Positions 45,583 to 54,637 of a DNA stretch of 64,000 nucleotides are shown one piece after another (position 1 is the first letter of the stretch; every line of letters starts with the position of its first letter). The DNA is from Ralstonia sp. 25mfcol4.1. GTDB taxonomy: Bacteria; Pseudomonadota; Gammaproteobacteria; Burkholderiales; Burkholderiaceae. Made by a program: the position numbers and the translations under genes. The stretch is taken from the NCBI RefSeq assembly GCF_900104095.1, contig NZ_FNJO01000009.1:62001-126000 (forward strand), written 5' to 3'. The notes below the pieces were generated by a model. It saw only the letters and a list, made by a program, of their open reading frames with translations. It had not been told where the DNA came from and did no database searches.

Positions 45583-46800
45583 TCAGGCGGCCTTCGCGCG
45601 CCCCCGCAGGTCTGGCAGGAACACCGCCAGCAGGCCCAGCAGCGGCAGGTAGGCGCAGAACTGGTAGACCGATTCGATGCCATGGGCGTCGGCCAGCTTG
45701 CCCAGCACGGCGGCGCCGATGCCGCCCATGCCGAACGCGAAGCCGAAGAACATGCCCGACACCATGCCCACCTTGCCCGGAATCAGTTCCTGGGCAAACA
45801 CCAGGATGGCCGAGAACGCCGATGCCAGGATGAAGCCGATGATCACCGTCAGCACGGCCGTCCAGAACAGGTTGGCGTGCGGCAGCATCAGCGTGAACGG
45901 TGCCACGCCGAGGATCGACGCCCAGATCACGCGCTTGCGGCCAATGCGGTCACCGATCGGGCCGCCCAGGATCGTGCCCGCCGCCACCGCGAACAGGAAC
46001 AGGAACAGGTAGACCTGCGACGTCTGGCGCGTCAGCCCGAACTTCTCCATCAGATAGAACGTGTAGTACGTGTTCAGGCTGGCCATATAGAAATACTTCG
46101 AGAAGATCAGCAGCAGCAGCACGGTCATGGCGCGCACGACGGTCGATGTCGGCAGCTTGCTGACCGCCCCGGTGGCGGCCTTCTTCTTCGCGGCGCGCTC
46201 GGCCAGATGCCGGCCGTACCAGCCGCCGATCTGCCACAGCACCGCAATGGCCAGCAGGGCCGCCAGCGAGAACCACGCCACGCTGCCCTGCGTATGGACG
46301 ATCCACGCCGCCAGCAGCGGACCCATGGCGCTGCCGCCATTGCCGCCCACCTGGAAAATCGATTGCGCCAGGCCATGCTGGCCGCCCGACGCCAGCCGCG
46401 CCACGCGCGACGACTCGGGATGGAAGATCGACGATCCGGTGCCCACCAGCGCCGCCGCCATCAGCAGCACGCCGTAGCTGGGCGCCACCGACAGCAACAG
46501 CAGGCCACCCAGCGTGAAGCCCATGCCGATGGCCAGCGAATGAGGCTTCGGATGCTTGTCCGTGTACAGGCCCACGATCGGCTGCAGTAGCGATGCGGTG
46601 ATCTGGTACGTCAGCGTCAGCAGGCCAATCTGCACGAAGCTCAGGTTGAAGCCGCCCTTGAGCATCGGATAGATGGCCAGGATCAGCGACTGGATCATGT
46701 CGTTGAGGAAGTGCGCGAAACTGATCGCGTACAGCACACGGAAGCGCGTGCCCTCCTCGCGAGGCGCCGCGGCGGCGGCGGAATTGACGGTTGTGCTCAT
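45583..46800 (-). CDS. MFS transporter, fosmidomycin-resistance (Fsr) type
   Basis: A 405-residue major-facilitator protein with twelve hydrophobic segments. The start RVLYAISFAHFLNDMIQSLI and LLQPIVGLYTDKHPKPHSLAIGMGFTLGGL are characteristic of the Fsr-like subgroup. The predicted role is efflux of fosmidomycin-like or aromatic compounds at the inner membrane. I start at the ATG at 46798-46800 (MSTTVNSAAAAAPREEG), because the upstream in-frame part is Arg/Pro-rich and non-conserved in style. It is divergent from an AraC regulator, which may control it. Confidence 0.9.
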   Translation of the reverse strand: MSTTVNSAAAAAPREEGTRFRVLYAISFAHFLNDMIQSLILAIYPMLKGGFNLSFVQIGLLTLTYQITASLLQPIVGLYTDKHPKPHSLAIGMGFTLGGLLLLSVAPSYGVLLMAAALVGTGSSIFHPESSRVARLASGGQHGLAQSIFQVGGNGGSAMGPLLAAWIVHTQGSVAWFSLAALLAIAVLWQIGGWYGRHLAERAAKKKAATGAVSKLPTSTVVRAMTVLLLLIFSKYFYMASLNTYYTFYLMEKFGLTRQTSQVYLFLFLFAVAAGTILGGPIGDRIGRKRVIWASILGVAPFTLMLPHANLFWTAVLTVIIGFILASAFSAILVFAQELIPGKVGMVSGMFFGFAFGMGGIGAAVLGKLADAHGIESVYQFCAYLPLLGLLAVFLPDLRGRAKAA

Positions 46801-46942
46801 GGTCGGGGGCGCATTGGCCAGTTTTCTTCTCAGGAATCTTCCCGGTGCCCGTTTCGACGGTATTAAAGGAAGTGTGACGATGCTAATTGGCAAATCCGCG
46901 CCTGTCCTGCGAGAATAAGGCCGCAACCTTGGAGAAAAGGAC

Positions 46943-47878
46943 ATGCCGGGTACTCAGCGACCGCCGCAGCGCCGTAAGCCGTCCACATCACCGAAATCTC
47001 CCGCCCACCCTGCCCCACGCATCGCCTGGGTGGACCACGACACGCCGGGCAGCAAACCCCTGCCCGCCGATGCGCCGCGCGATCCCGCCATGGACGCCCG
47101 CGCGGACACCTATGCCGAGCGCCCCGCCTATATCCAGTACGACCGCAGCCCGATGCCGGTCACGGCCATGGCTGCCGACTATGTGCCGGGCCATGTCACC
47201 AAGCCCCACCAGCATCCGCATGCCCAGCTGATCCATGCCATGCATGGTGTGATGGTGGTCTCGACGGCCGAAGGCCAGTGGACCGTGCCGCCCACGCGCG
47301 GCATGTGGATGCCGGGCGGCACCACGCACTGGATCCGCATGGTGGGCCGGGTGCAGATGCGCACCGCCTATATCCGCCCCGACGCCGCGCCCGATCTGCC
47401 CACCCAATGTACCGTTCTGGGCATATCGCCGCTGCTGCGCGAGCTGATCCTGGCCGCCATCGACGTGCCCCCTCTATATGAAATGGATTCGCGCGATGGC
47501 CGCCTGATGCGGCTGCTGCTCGACGAAGTGAAGCTGGTGCCGACGCTGCCGCTGCACCTGCCCCGCCCCACCGACCCGGACCTCCGCACGATCTGCGACC
47601 AGATCGTCGGCGAGCCCGATACCGACCTGACGCTGGCCGACTGGGGCACGCGCCTGGGCGTGGACCCGAAGACGATCCAGCGGCGCTTTGCGCGCGAAAC
47701 GGGGATGACCTTTGGCCAATGGCGCCAGCAGGCGCGGCTGCTGGCCGCGCTGGAGCGCCTGGCAGCCGGCGACAAGGTGGTGGATGTGGCGCTCGACATG
47801 GGCTACGACAGCCCAAGCGCCTTCGCGACAATGTTCCGGCGGCAATTTGGCGTGCCGCCGAGCGCCTTCTTCAAGTGA
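46943..47878 (+). CDS. AraC-family regulator with N-terminal cupin domain
   Basis: A 311-residue regulator. A basic Pro-rich leader (1-40) precedes a cupin-type sensing domain (about 75-160; GHVTKPHQHPHAQLIHAMHGVMVV, WTVPPTRGMWMPGGTTHWI), followed by two HTH motifs of the AraC/XylS fold (about 215-310; TLADWGTRLGVDPKTIQRRF, VVDVALDMGYDSPSAFATMFRRQFG). A ribosome binding site AAAAGGAC precedes the ATG. Divergent from the Fsr-like exporter, its most likely target. Confidence 0.92.
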   Translation: MPGTQRPPQRRKPSTSPKSPAHPAPRIAWVDHDTPGSKPLPADAPRDPAMDARADTYAERPAYIQYDRSPMPVTAMAADYVPGHVTKPHQHPHAQLIHAMHGVMVVSTAEGQWTVPPTRGMWMPGGTTHWIRMVGRVQMRTAYIRPDAAPDLPTQCTVLGISPLLRELILAAIDVPPLYEMDSRDGRLMRLLLDEVKLVPTLPLHLPRPTDPDLRTICDQIVGEPDTDLTLADWGTRLGVDPKTIQRRFARETGMTFGQWRQQARLLAALERLAAGDKVVDVALDMGYDSPSAFATMFRRQFGVPPSAFFK

Positions 47879-47930
47879 CCCGCTCTGCCCTGGCGGCTTG
47901 TCGATCTGCAAACCTGCTGCGAATCGATCG

Positions 47931-49178
47931 TTATTCCGCCAGATATCGTTCCACCAGGCGCGTCCAGTACGCCGCGCCAACGGTCAGGTTGTCGTCGTTG
48001 AAGTCGTAGCCGGCGTTGTGCAGCAGCGGCTGGTTGGCGCCATTGCCCATCCGCACGAAGCAGCCCGGGCGCTGTTGCAGGAAGTACGCGAAGTCCTCGC
48101 TGCCGGCGATGCGATGGAAATTGCCCACCGCCCGCTCCGGGCCCACCAGTTCCTCGGCCACCTGCCGGGCGAATTCGGTTTCCGCCTCGCTGTTGACCAG
48201 CACCGGATAGCCGCGCACGTAGTCGATATCGGCGGCGGCACCATAGCCTTCTGCATGTGCCGTGACCAGCTGGCGGATACGCGCCTCCATCGACGCCCGC
48301 ACTTCGGCGCTGAACGACCGCACGCTGATTTCCATGCGCGCGCTGTCCGGGATCACATTTGGCGCGTGGCCGGCGTGCAGCGTGCCGATGGTGACCACGG
48401 CGGTCTCGTTCGGATCGACATTGCGCGCGACGATCGATTGCAGCGCCATCACCAGGCTGCCGGCCACCAGAATCGGGTCGATCGACTGGTGCGGACGGGC
48501 CGCGTGGCCGCCCTTGCCGCGAATGGTGATCGTCACCGTGTCGCACGCGGCCATGAACGGCCCCGCGCGGAACATGAACGTACCGGCTTCCACGCCAGGG
48601 TGGTTATGCAGGCCGAAGATGGCGTCGCACGGAAACCGTTCGAACAGGCCATCGGCCAGCATGCGCTCGGCCCCCCCGCCGGCGCCGATTTCCTCGGCAG
48701 GCTGGAAGATCAGGTTGACGGTGCCGTTGAAGTGCCGCGTGCGCGCCAGCTGGCGGGCGGCGCCCAGCAGCACGGCGGTGTGACCATCGTGGCCGCAGGC
48801 GTGCATCCGGCCTTCATTCACGCTGGCATATGGCAGGTTGGTGCGCTCGTGGATCGGCAGCGCGTCCATATCGGCGCGAATGCCGACGCTGCGCTTGCCG
48901 CTGCCCGACCTGAGCGTCGCCACCACCCCGGTGCCGCCCACGCCGCGCGTCACGGCGTAGCCCCACCCTTCGAGCTTGCTGGCGACAAGCTCGGCGGTAC
49001 GGACTTCATTGAAGGCGAGTTCGGGATGCTGGTGGATGCTGCGGCGGATGTCCTGCAGTTCGTCACGCGAGTCGAGCGTGTCATGCAGGGTGCAGAAGGT
49101 GCGGGTGGGACCGTTCTTGGCGAGGCTGACCGAGACGGTCTTCAATATCGACTCGATTTCGGGGGCGTGTTCAGACAT
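47931..49178 (-). CDS. M20D amidohydrolase (hippurate hydrolase/aminoacylase-like)
   Basis: A 415-residue cytosolic metallohydrolase. Metal ligands typical for the family are visible: C and H in MHACGHDGHTA, the PAEE pair in FQPAEEIGAGG, the H in GLHNHPG and the H of the C-terminal LLHNAGYDFND. The dimerisation domain begins at ITIRGKGGHAARPHQS. Such enzymes cleave N-acyl amino acids; the substrate is unknown. It is convergent with the AraC gene. Confidence 0.92.
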   Translation of the reverse strand: MSEHAPEIESILKTVSVSLAKNGPTRTFCTLHDTLDSRDELQDIRRSIHQHPELAFNEVRTAELVASKLEGWGYAVTRGVGGTGVVATLRSGSGKRSVGIRADMDALPIHERTNLPYASVNEGRMHACGHDGHTAVLLGAARQLARTRHFNGTVNLIFQPAEEIGAGGGAERMLADGLFERFPCDAIFGLHNHPGVEAGTFMFRAGPFMAACDTVTITIRGKGGHAARPHQSIDPILVAGSLVMALQSIVARNVDPNETAVVTIGTLHAGHAPNVIPDSARMEISVRSFSAEVRASMEARIRQLVTAHAEGYGAAADIDYVRGYPVLVNSEAETEFARQVAEELVGPERAVGNFHRIAGSEDFAYFLQQRPGCFVRMGNGANQPLLHNAGYDFNDDNLTVGAAYWTRLVERYLAE

Positions 49179-49402
49179 GGCATTGCTCTTGTTTGGCAGA
49201 CATCATGTAGGAACAGTATTTCACGCACCCCCGAGAGGTAAAACCCCGAATGCCGATTTCGTGCGAAAGCGCCCCAAATGGCCCCAAAACTGTTGCCCTT
49301 AACGGACGCTTTGTTTGAAAACGCGACGCTTTGCAAGACGATGTTTCAGCGGGGAACCTCGCGAAGCCACGCGTTCGCCCCGCATTTTTCACATCGCAGA
49401 AT
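49179..49402. other. Gap between FAH-family and M20D genes
   Basis: About 220 bp with no gene. It holds a stem GCGGGG ... CCCCGC followed by ATTTTT on the plus strand (around 49349-49388), a terminator-like shape on the strand opposite to the flanking genes, and presumably the M20D promoter. Confidence 0.4.
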
Positions 49403-50251
49403 CTAGCGTTCGCCGTACGCCACCACTTTCTGGCTCTGTTCGCCCAGGCCCTCGATGCCCAGGCGCATCACATCGCCGGCCTTCAGGTAGCGCGGCGGCT
49501 TGAAGCCCATGCCCACGCCGGGCGGCGTGCCGGTGGCGATCAGGTCGCCGGGCTCCAGCGTCATGAAGCGGCTGACGTAGCTGACCACGGTGGCCACGTC
49601 GAATACCATCGTCGCGGTGCTGCCCTTCTGCATGCGATCGCCATTGACGTCGAGCCACATGCCCAGCTTCTGGGCGTCCGGCACCTCGTCGCGGGTGACC
49701 AGCCACGGGCCGACCGGGCAGAACGTGTCGCAGCCCTTGCCCTTGTCCCACGTGCCGCCGCGTTCGAGCTGGAATTCGCGCTCGGACACATCGTTCACCA
49801 CGCAGTAGCCCGCCACGTGTTCCAGCGCCTGGGCCTTGGACACATTGCGCGCCGTCGTGCCGATGACCACGCCCAGTTCCACCTCCCAGTCCGACTTCTG
49901 CGACTCGAATGGCAGCATCACGGCGTCGTTCGGGCCGTTCAGCGAGGTATTCGCCTTCAGGAACACGATCGGCTCGGCCGGCAGCGGCATGCCGGCCTCG
50001 GCGGCGTGGTCCGCGTAGTTCAGGCCGATGGCGATGATCTTGCCGATGCCGGTCCAGGGCACGCCATGGCGCTGGCCCTCCACCACGGGCAACGTGGCCG
50101 GGTCGATCGCGGCCAGCCGGGCCAGCGCCGCCGGCGCCAGTTCGCCCGGGCCGATATTGCCCACGACACCGGACAGGTCGCGCACGCGGCCATCACGGTC
50201 AACCAGGCCCGGACGCTCGGCGCCGGGGTTTCCTACACGGACTAGCTTCAT
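49403..50251 (-). CDS. Fumarylacetoacetate hydrolase family protein
   Basis: A 282-residue enzyme of the FAH superfamily (fumarylpyruvate hydrolase, ureidoglycolate lyase or homoprotocatechuate isomerase-like). The C-terminal catalytic domain carries KIIAIGLNYADHAAE, the metal ligands in DWEVELGVVIG and VVNDVSEREFQ, and LIATGTPPGVGMG. I start at the ATG at 50249-50251 (MKLVRVGNPGAERPG), with GAGGAGA upstream. Specific substrate is not decidable. It is divergent from the glutathione transferase gene. Confidence 0.9.
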   Translation of the reverse strand: MKLVRVGNPGAERPGLVDRDGRVRDLSGVVGNIGPGELAPAALARLAAIDPATLPVVEGQRHGVPWTGIGKIIAIGLNYADHAAEAGMPLPAEPIVFLKANTSLNGPNDAVMLPFESQKSDWEVELGVVIGTTARNVSKAQALEHVAGYCVVNDVSEREFQLERGGTWDKGKGCDTFCPVGPWLVTRDEVPDAQKLGMWLDVNGDRMQKGSTATMVFDVATVVSYVSRFMTLEPGDLIATGTPPGVGMGFKPPRYLKAGDVMRLGIEGLGEQSQKVVAYGER

Positions 50252-50491
50252 CTTGTCTCCTCTGGGGGTCAGGTCAGCCTCGCGAGCATATCGCAAGCCA
50301 GCGGCCCGCGCGCGGCCACCGCGCGCCCTGCCCCGGGCGCCGTGCATCGGCATCCTCCGGACACGTCATGCAGGCCATGCATCTTTGCATACCCGCTGTG
50401 CGTCGCCACGCATTGTGTGGGCCCGGGGGGGCTGCCTAGACTGCCATCACCGCACACCGCACCCCGCGCCGTGCCGTCTCCAAGGAATCCC

Positions 50492-51118
50492 ATGAAGCTC
50501 TACTACTCGCCCGCCGCCTGCTCGATGGCCGTTCATATCGCCCTGCGCGAGGCCGGCCTGCCCGTCACGCTGGCCCGCGTCGACCTGATCCATCACACAC
50601 TGGCCGAGCCCGAGAACGGCAGCAACGACTACTACGCCATCCACCCGCGCGGCTATGTGCCCCTGCTGCAGCTCGATGACGGGTCGCGCCACAGCGAGGC
50701 GTCCGCCCTGCTCCAGTTCATCGCAGATCAGGTACCCGAACGCAACCTGCTGCCGGCGCCCGGCACCCAGGCCCGGCTCGAAGCCGTGGGCTGGCTGACG
50801 CTGATCTCCACCGAACTGCACAAGGTGTTCAGCCCCTGGCTGTGGCACAAGGAAACCGACGCCAGCACCGTCGAGGCCTGCAAGGCGAAGCTGCACAAGC
50901 GTTTTGGCGAACTGGACCAACACCTGGCGTCGCGCGATTACCTGCTGGGCAGCCAGTTCAGCGTGGCCGATGCGTATTGCTTCACCATCGTCAGCTGGGC
51001 CCGGCTGCTGCACCTTAAGCTCGATGCATACCCGAGGCTGCAGGAATACCTGTCGCGCGTGGCCGCCCGCCCGGCCGTGCAGGCGGCAATGCGGGCCGAA
51101 GGCCTGGTGCGCGACTGA
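50492..51118 (+). CDS. Glutathione S-transferase
   Basis: A 208-residue cytosolic GST with a thioredoxin-fold N-terminal domain (MKLYYSPAACSMAVHIALRE, HPRGYVPLLQLDDG, H-S-E-A-S for the glutathione gamma-Glu site) and an all-helical C-terminal domain (LGSQFSVADAYCFTIV). The C-S-M motif at residues 10-12 resembles the beta class, where Cys10 is the catalytic residue. AAGGAATCCC precedes the ATG. Confidence 0.93.
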   Translation: MKLYYSPAACSMAVHIALREAGLPVTLARVDLIHHTLAEPENGSNDYYAIHPRGYVPLLQLDDGSRHSEASALLQFIADQVPERNLLPAPGTQARLEAVGWLTLISTELHKVFSPWLWHKETDASTVEACKAKLHKRFGELDQHLASRDYLLGSQFSVADAYCFTIVSWARLLHLKLDAYPRLQEYLSRVAARPAVQAAMRAEGLVRD

Positions 51119-51134
51119 CGGCGCGCCGGAGGGG

Positions 51135-51920
51135 TCAGCGCAGGACCTGCGTGGGCACCTGATAGTGACTGGCGTCGATCAGATCCAGCCCGCACTGGAG
51201 CTGGTCGATCCAGTTGATGAACCGCTTCACCATCTCGCGCCCCCGGATCGACGGCCCGTGCTGGGGCACGATGCACTGGATATCGAGCGTGCGCGCCATG
51301 GCCGCCCACAGCCGGCAGGCCTTGTTGCCGCTCATGTAGCGGCGGTGGAACCCCAGCATGCGTGCCGCGTGGGCGTCGAAATCGGTCACGTCGCCGCGCG
51401 CCTCGTCCGTCGTGGTCATCGACGCGCCGAGATCGCCCGAAAACAGGATCTTGCTGACCGGATCGTAGAACTGGAAATTGCCCTCGGAATGCAGGAAATG
51501 GGCCGGCACGGCCATGATCGACGACCTGCCCAGCGGCACCACCACGCCCGCATCGGGAATCGGGACAATGCGACCGGCGGTCTTGCCGGTCTGGCAGAAA
51601 TGCGGCAGGAAGCGCGACCAGACCTCGGAGATCAGCACGCGGCTCTCGGACGCCGTCAGCCAGCGCCCCACAGACGCCACGATGTCGGGATCGGCGTGCG
51701 ACGCCAGCACGTAATCGAGCTGCTTGGGCGGAAAATAGCGGCTGATCGTCATGTACAGCTCGCCATAGGTCATCTGCCCGCCCGGGTCGATCAGCGCCGC
51801 GTGCCCGTGATCGACCACCAGAAACTGGTTGCTCTGCACCGCTTCGCCATGCGTATCGTCGACCAGGTCCGTAAACGCCAGGCAGACGTGCCCGTTATAT
51901 TCGTAAAGCACCTTGCTCAT
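51135..51920 (-). CDS. ODP-type metallo-beta-lactamase-fold (oxygen-binding diiron) protein
   Basis: A 261-residue stand-alone protein resembling the diiron domain of flavodiiron proteins and the ODP oxygen/redox-sensor family. Likely iron ligands are visible: H-x-D-x-D in LASHADPDIVAS, H in VPAHFLHSEGNF, D in KILFSGDLGAS and H in IVPQHGPSIRG. No flavodoxin domain is attached. The role (oxygen sensing, NO or oxygen reduction) is inference from family. It is convergent with the GST gene, 16 bp apart. Confidence 0.85.
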   Translation of the reverse strand: MSKVLYEYNGHVCLAFTDLVDDTHGEAVQSNQFLVVDHGHAALIDPGGQMTYGELYMTISRYFPPKQLDYVLASHADPDIVASVGRWLTASESRVLISEVWSRFLPHFCQTGKTAGRIVPIPDAGVVVPLGRSSIMAVPAHFLHSEGNFQFYDPVSKILFSGDLGASMTTTDEARGDVTDFDAHAARMLGFHRRYMSGNKACRLWAAMARTLDIQCIVPQHGPSIRGREMVKRFINWIDQLQCGLDLIDASHYQVPTQVLR

Positions 51921-52052
51921 GACTCCCTCGTCCGCTTGTGGTTATTTTTAAGCGGCGAAAGTACTCACTTGCACGGTGTTTTCAATTGATGTGAATCAAG
52001 AATTATGGAAAGCGGGCCGAAAGAGCCGGACGGGTGCCGGCGGCGGGGCGAT

Positions 52053-52706
52053 TCAGCGCGTAGACAGCAACTCTTCGATCTTGGCCACGAACTGCTTGTC
52101 GTCGGGCTTGACCATGCTGTTGTAGCTGCCAACGACCTGGCCCTTGCGGTCGATCAGGTACTTGTAGAAGTTCCACTTCGGCGCGGTGCCGGTTTCCTTC
52201 GTCAGCATGACGTACATCGGGTTGGCCTCGCCGCCGCGCACGTGGGACTTGCCGAGCATCGGGAACTTGACGCCGTAGGTGTTGTAGCAGAAGTCCGAAA
52301 TTTCCTTCGCCGAACCAGGCTCCTGCGAGAAGTCGTTCGACGGGAAGCCCAGCACCACCAGCCCGCGGTCGCGGTACTTGGCGTAAAGCGCCTCCAGGCC
52401 TTCGTATTGCGGCGTGAATCCGCAATAGCTGGCGGTGTTGACCACCAGTACGACCTTGCCGGCGTACTGGCACAGGTTCTGGGGCGATTCGTCCTGCAGG
52501 CGCGGGAAACGGAAATTCAGCGAAGCCGGGCAATTGCCGGCCGGCTGCGTGGACGCCGTGGCGGGCTTGTCTGCGGCGCGGGCAGGGTGCGGCAGCATGG
52601 CGGCCGCGGCGGCCAGGCCCAACGCGCCAAGCAGGGCCGTGCGCTGGAGGTGGTGCCGCTTCCGGTCCATGTGGACTGCAGTTGCCGAGGTGCGTTCGCG
52701 AGACAT
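52053..52706 (-). CDS. Glutathione peroxidase family protein, probably exported
   Basis: A 217-residue thiol peroxidase. A basic start and hydrophobic core (about residues 20-44, ending ARAADK) suggest a signal peptide. The peroxidatic Cys is C95 (NTASYCGFTPQY) and the conserved W178-N179 is present (KWNFYKYL); the usual active-site Gln in FPxNQFxxQEPG is D125 (FPSNDFSQEPG). C140 (SDFCYN) is a possible resolving Cys. Probably thioredoxin-dependent like most bacterial GPx. An alternative start is M13. Confidence 0.88.
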   Translation of the reverse strand: MSRERTSATAVHMDRKRHHLQRTALLGALGLAAAAAMLPHPARAADKPATASTQPAGNCPASLNFRFPRLQDESPQNLCQYAGKVVLVVNTASYCGFTPQYEGLEALYAKYRDRGLVVLGFPSNDFSQEPGSAKEISDFCYNTYGVKFPMLGKSHVRGGEANPMYVMLTKETGTAPKWNFYKYLIDRKGQVVGSYNSMVKPDDKQFVAKIEELLSTR

Positions 52707-52762
52707 GGGTAGAGGCTCCGGTTTCCGTTAGTGCAGCAAAGTCTACGCTCTCGGGCGCTTCA

Positions 52763-52781
52763 CGTCATGACGGTCATGACG
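52763..52781. promoter_or_regulatory. Palindrome with two GTCATGAC copies
   Basis: CGTCATGAC-G-GTCATGACG between the DHA2 exporter (downstream end) and the glutathione peroxidase gene. The same GTCATGAC core recurs at 54579-54592 upstream of the exporter. Candidate operator or terminator stem. Confidence 0.4.
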
Positions 52782-52821
52782 CGGGGCCGCAGACACAGGC
52801 GCCGCCGGGCGCCGACGAGCT

Positions 52822-54384
52822 TCAGTCCATGTGAATCTTGGCCGCGTGTTCGGTCACGCTGCTGCGCAGTTCCAGGTCTGGCATGCGCCGCACGATGACC
52901 AGCGCGACGATGGCCGCGACCGCGCCCGCCGCGAAGATCAGATGGAAGCCCGATTCCACGCCGCCCGCCAGCACCTGGCGCACGGCCGGCGACAGATGGG
53001 CCATCGCCTCGCTGCCATGGCGCAGCGAGCCCAGGTCCAGCGCCTGGTTCGCACCCGAACGCGCCAGCGCGGCGCGGAATTCCATCGCCAGCAGCGTGCC
53101 GGCCAGTGCGCCGCCCAGTGCGCTGCCCAACGAGCGGATCACCAGCAGCGCACCGGTGCCGGCGCCCATGTCGCGGCGCTCCAGCGCGTTCTGCACCGAA
53201 ATCAGCGTGCCCACCATCGACATGCCCAGGCCGATGCCGGCAATCGTCATCGCCATCACTACCAGTGTCGTGGGCACGGCAGCCGTGACGGTGGCCAGTG
53301 ACACCAGCCCCACGGCCGCGGCCACGTAGCCGCCGGTCAGGATCTCGCGCATGCGGCCCAGGCGCGGCGCCAGCCAGGCCACCACGAAGTTGCCGGCCAC
53401 CGTGGCCAGCAGAAACGGCACCACCAGCAGGCCCGACGTCGAGGCATCGGCATCGCGCACCAGCTGGAAGTGCAGCGGGAGCGCGAAGATGCACAGGAAG
53501 ATATTGAGCGCAGCCAGCGACGAAGCGCCCACGCCCATCACATAGGCGCGGTTGCCGAACAGGCGCGGCGGCAGCATCGGATCGGCGGCGCGCCGTTCCT
53601 GCCAGGCCAGCAGCGCCACGGCCACGAGCGTCAGCAGCAGCAGGCCGCCCATTTCCAGCGAGATCCAGTCAAAGGCTTCGCCGGCCCAGCTCATCGCCAG
53701 CAGAAAGGCGACGATGGCTACCGCCAGCAAACTGGCGCCGAGCCAGTCCACCTGCGGCCGGCCGCCCCGCGCACGCAGGTGCGCCAGCCCGCGATAGCAC
53801 ATGGCCATCGCCAGCAGGCCCAGCGGCACGTTGATCCAGAACAGCCAGCGCCACGACATGTGGTCGGACACCCAGCCGCCCACCAGCGGTCCCGCAATCG
53901 ACGAGACCGCCCAGACCGTCGCCAGGTAGCCCTGGTAGCGGCCGCGCTGACGCGGCGCCACCACATCGGCGATGGCCGCCTGGGCCAGCGACATCAGACC
54001 GCCACCGCCCACGCCCTGCAGCGCGCGGAACACGATCAGCTGCGTCAGCGACTGCGCCAGCGCGCACGCCACCGATGCGGCAATAAATAGCGAAATCGCC
54101 AGCATCAGCAGGCGCCGGCGGCCAAAACTGTCAGACAGCTTGCCGTAGAGCGGCGTGGTGACCGTCGACACGATCAGGTAGGCCGTGACGATCCACGACA
54201 GATGGCCGAAACCGTTCAGGTCGTTGGCGATGGCCGGCACGGCCGGGATCACCACGGTCTGGTCGAGGGCAGCCAGCAGGATACAGAGCACGATGCCGCC
54301 GATCACGCGCATGATCGCGGCGTGGTCGTGTACAACGGGAGCGGCGTCCAGCGTGACGGACTGTGAGGGCGAGGGCGATGACAT
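52822..54384 (-). CDS. MFS multidrug exporter, DHA2/EmrB type (14 TM)
   Basis: A 520-residue proton antiporter with fourteen hydrophobic segments. Typical DHA2 motifs include LDQTVVIPAVPAIANDL in helix 1, LYGKLSDSFGRRRLL between helices 2 and 3 (motif A), RALQGVGGGGLMSLAQA (motif B) and VGGWVSDHMSWRWLFWINVP (motif C and following). I use the ATG at 54382-54384 (MSSPSPSQS); a GTG at 54435 is an in-frame alternative. No membrane-fusion partner is adjacent. A TATAAT sits upstream at 54487-54492. Confidence 0.92.
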   Translation of the reverse strand: MSSPSPSQSVTLDAAPVVHDHAAIMRVIGGIVLCILLAALDQTVVIPAVPAIANDLNGFGHLSWIVTAYLIVSTVTTPLYGKLSDSFGRRRLLMLAISLFIAASVACALAQSLTQLIVFRALQGVGGGGLMSLAQAAIADVVAPRQRGRYQGYLATVWAVSSIAGPLVGGWVSDHMSWRWLFWINVPLGLLAMAMCYRGLAHLRARGGRPQVDWLGASLLAVAIVAFLLAMSWAGEAFDWISLEMGGLLLLTLVAVALLAWQERRAADPMLPPRLFGNRAYVMGVGASSLAALNIFLCIFALPLHFQLVRDADASTSGLLVVPFLLATVAGNFVVAWLAPRLGRMREILTGGYVAAAVGLVSLATVTAAVPTTLVVMAMTIAGIGLGMSMVGTLISVQNALERRDMGAGTGALLVIRSLGSALGGALAGTLLAMEFRAALARSGANQALDLGSLRHGSEAMAHLSPAVRQVLAGGVESGFHLIFAAGAVAAIVALVIVRRMPDLELRSSVTEHAAKIHMD

Positions 54385-54486
54385 GCGATGGGATGCGGAG
54401 GGTGCGGGCGGCGCCAGGGGTGCCGTGTAGGCCACAAAAAATCGGGCCGCATGACATCGACGCGGTCCTTATTCAGTAACCGGATA

Positions 54487-54492
54487 ATTATA
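54487..54492 (-). promoter_or_regulatory. Candidate -10 element of the DHA2 exporter
   Basis: TATAAT on the minus strand within a small AT-rich patch about 105 bp upstream of the exporter ATG. No matching -35 hexamer at 17 bp is visible, so an activator-dependent or weak promoter is possible. Confidence 0.4.
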
Positions 54493-54571
54493 TGCATGCT
54501 TAGTATTTTCGCGCTCGATCCGTTTGCCCTCGGACGCGCGGCAGGCCGCAAAAACCACAGGCTGAGCGACG

Positions 54572-54599
54572 CCCCGGGCACGTCATGACGTGTCCGGGG
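54572..54599. promoter_or_regulatory. 28-nt inverted repeat with GTCATGAC core
   Basis: CCCCGG-G-CACGTCA followed by TGACGTG-T-CCGGGG; the central 14 bp (54579-54592) are a perfect palindrome. It lies between the CBS-domain gene and the DHA2 exporter, both on the minus strand, and could end the former or regulate the latter. Confidence 0.5.
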
Positions 54600-54637
54600 G
54601 GCGAAGGGCAGGATTCGGGCGGAGGCGGGCGCGCCGG

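Noticed and set aside
54131-54457. Small ORF starting MSCGPIFCGLHG with AAGGA upstream
   Set aside because: It overlaps the DHA2 exporter start in another frame and becomes a shadow of that gene after the first codons; at most a leader, without further support.
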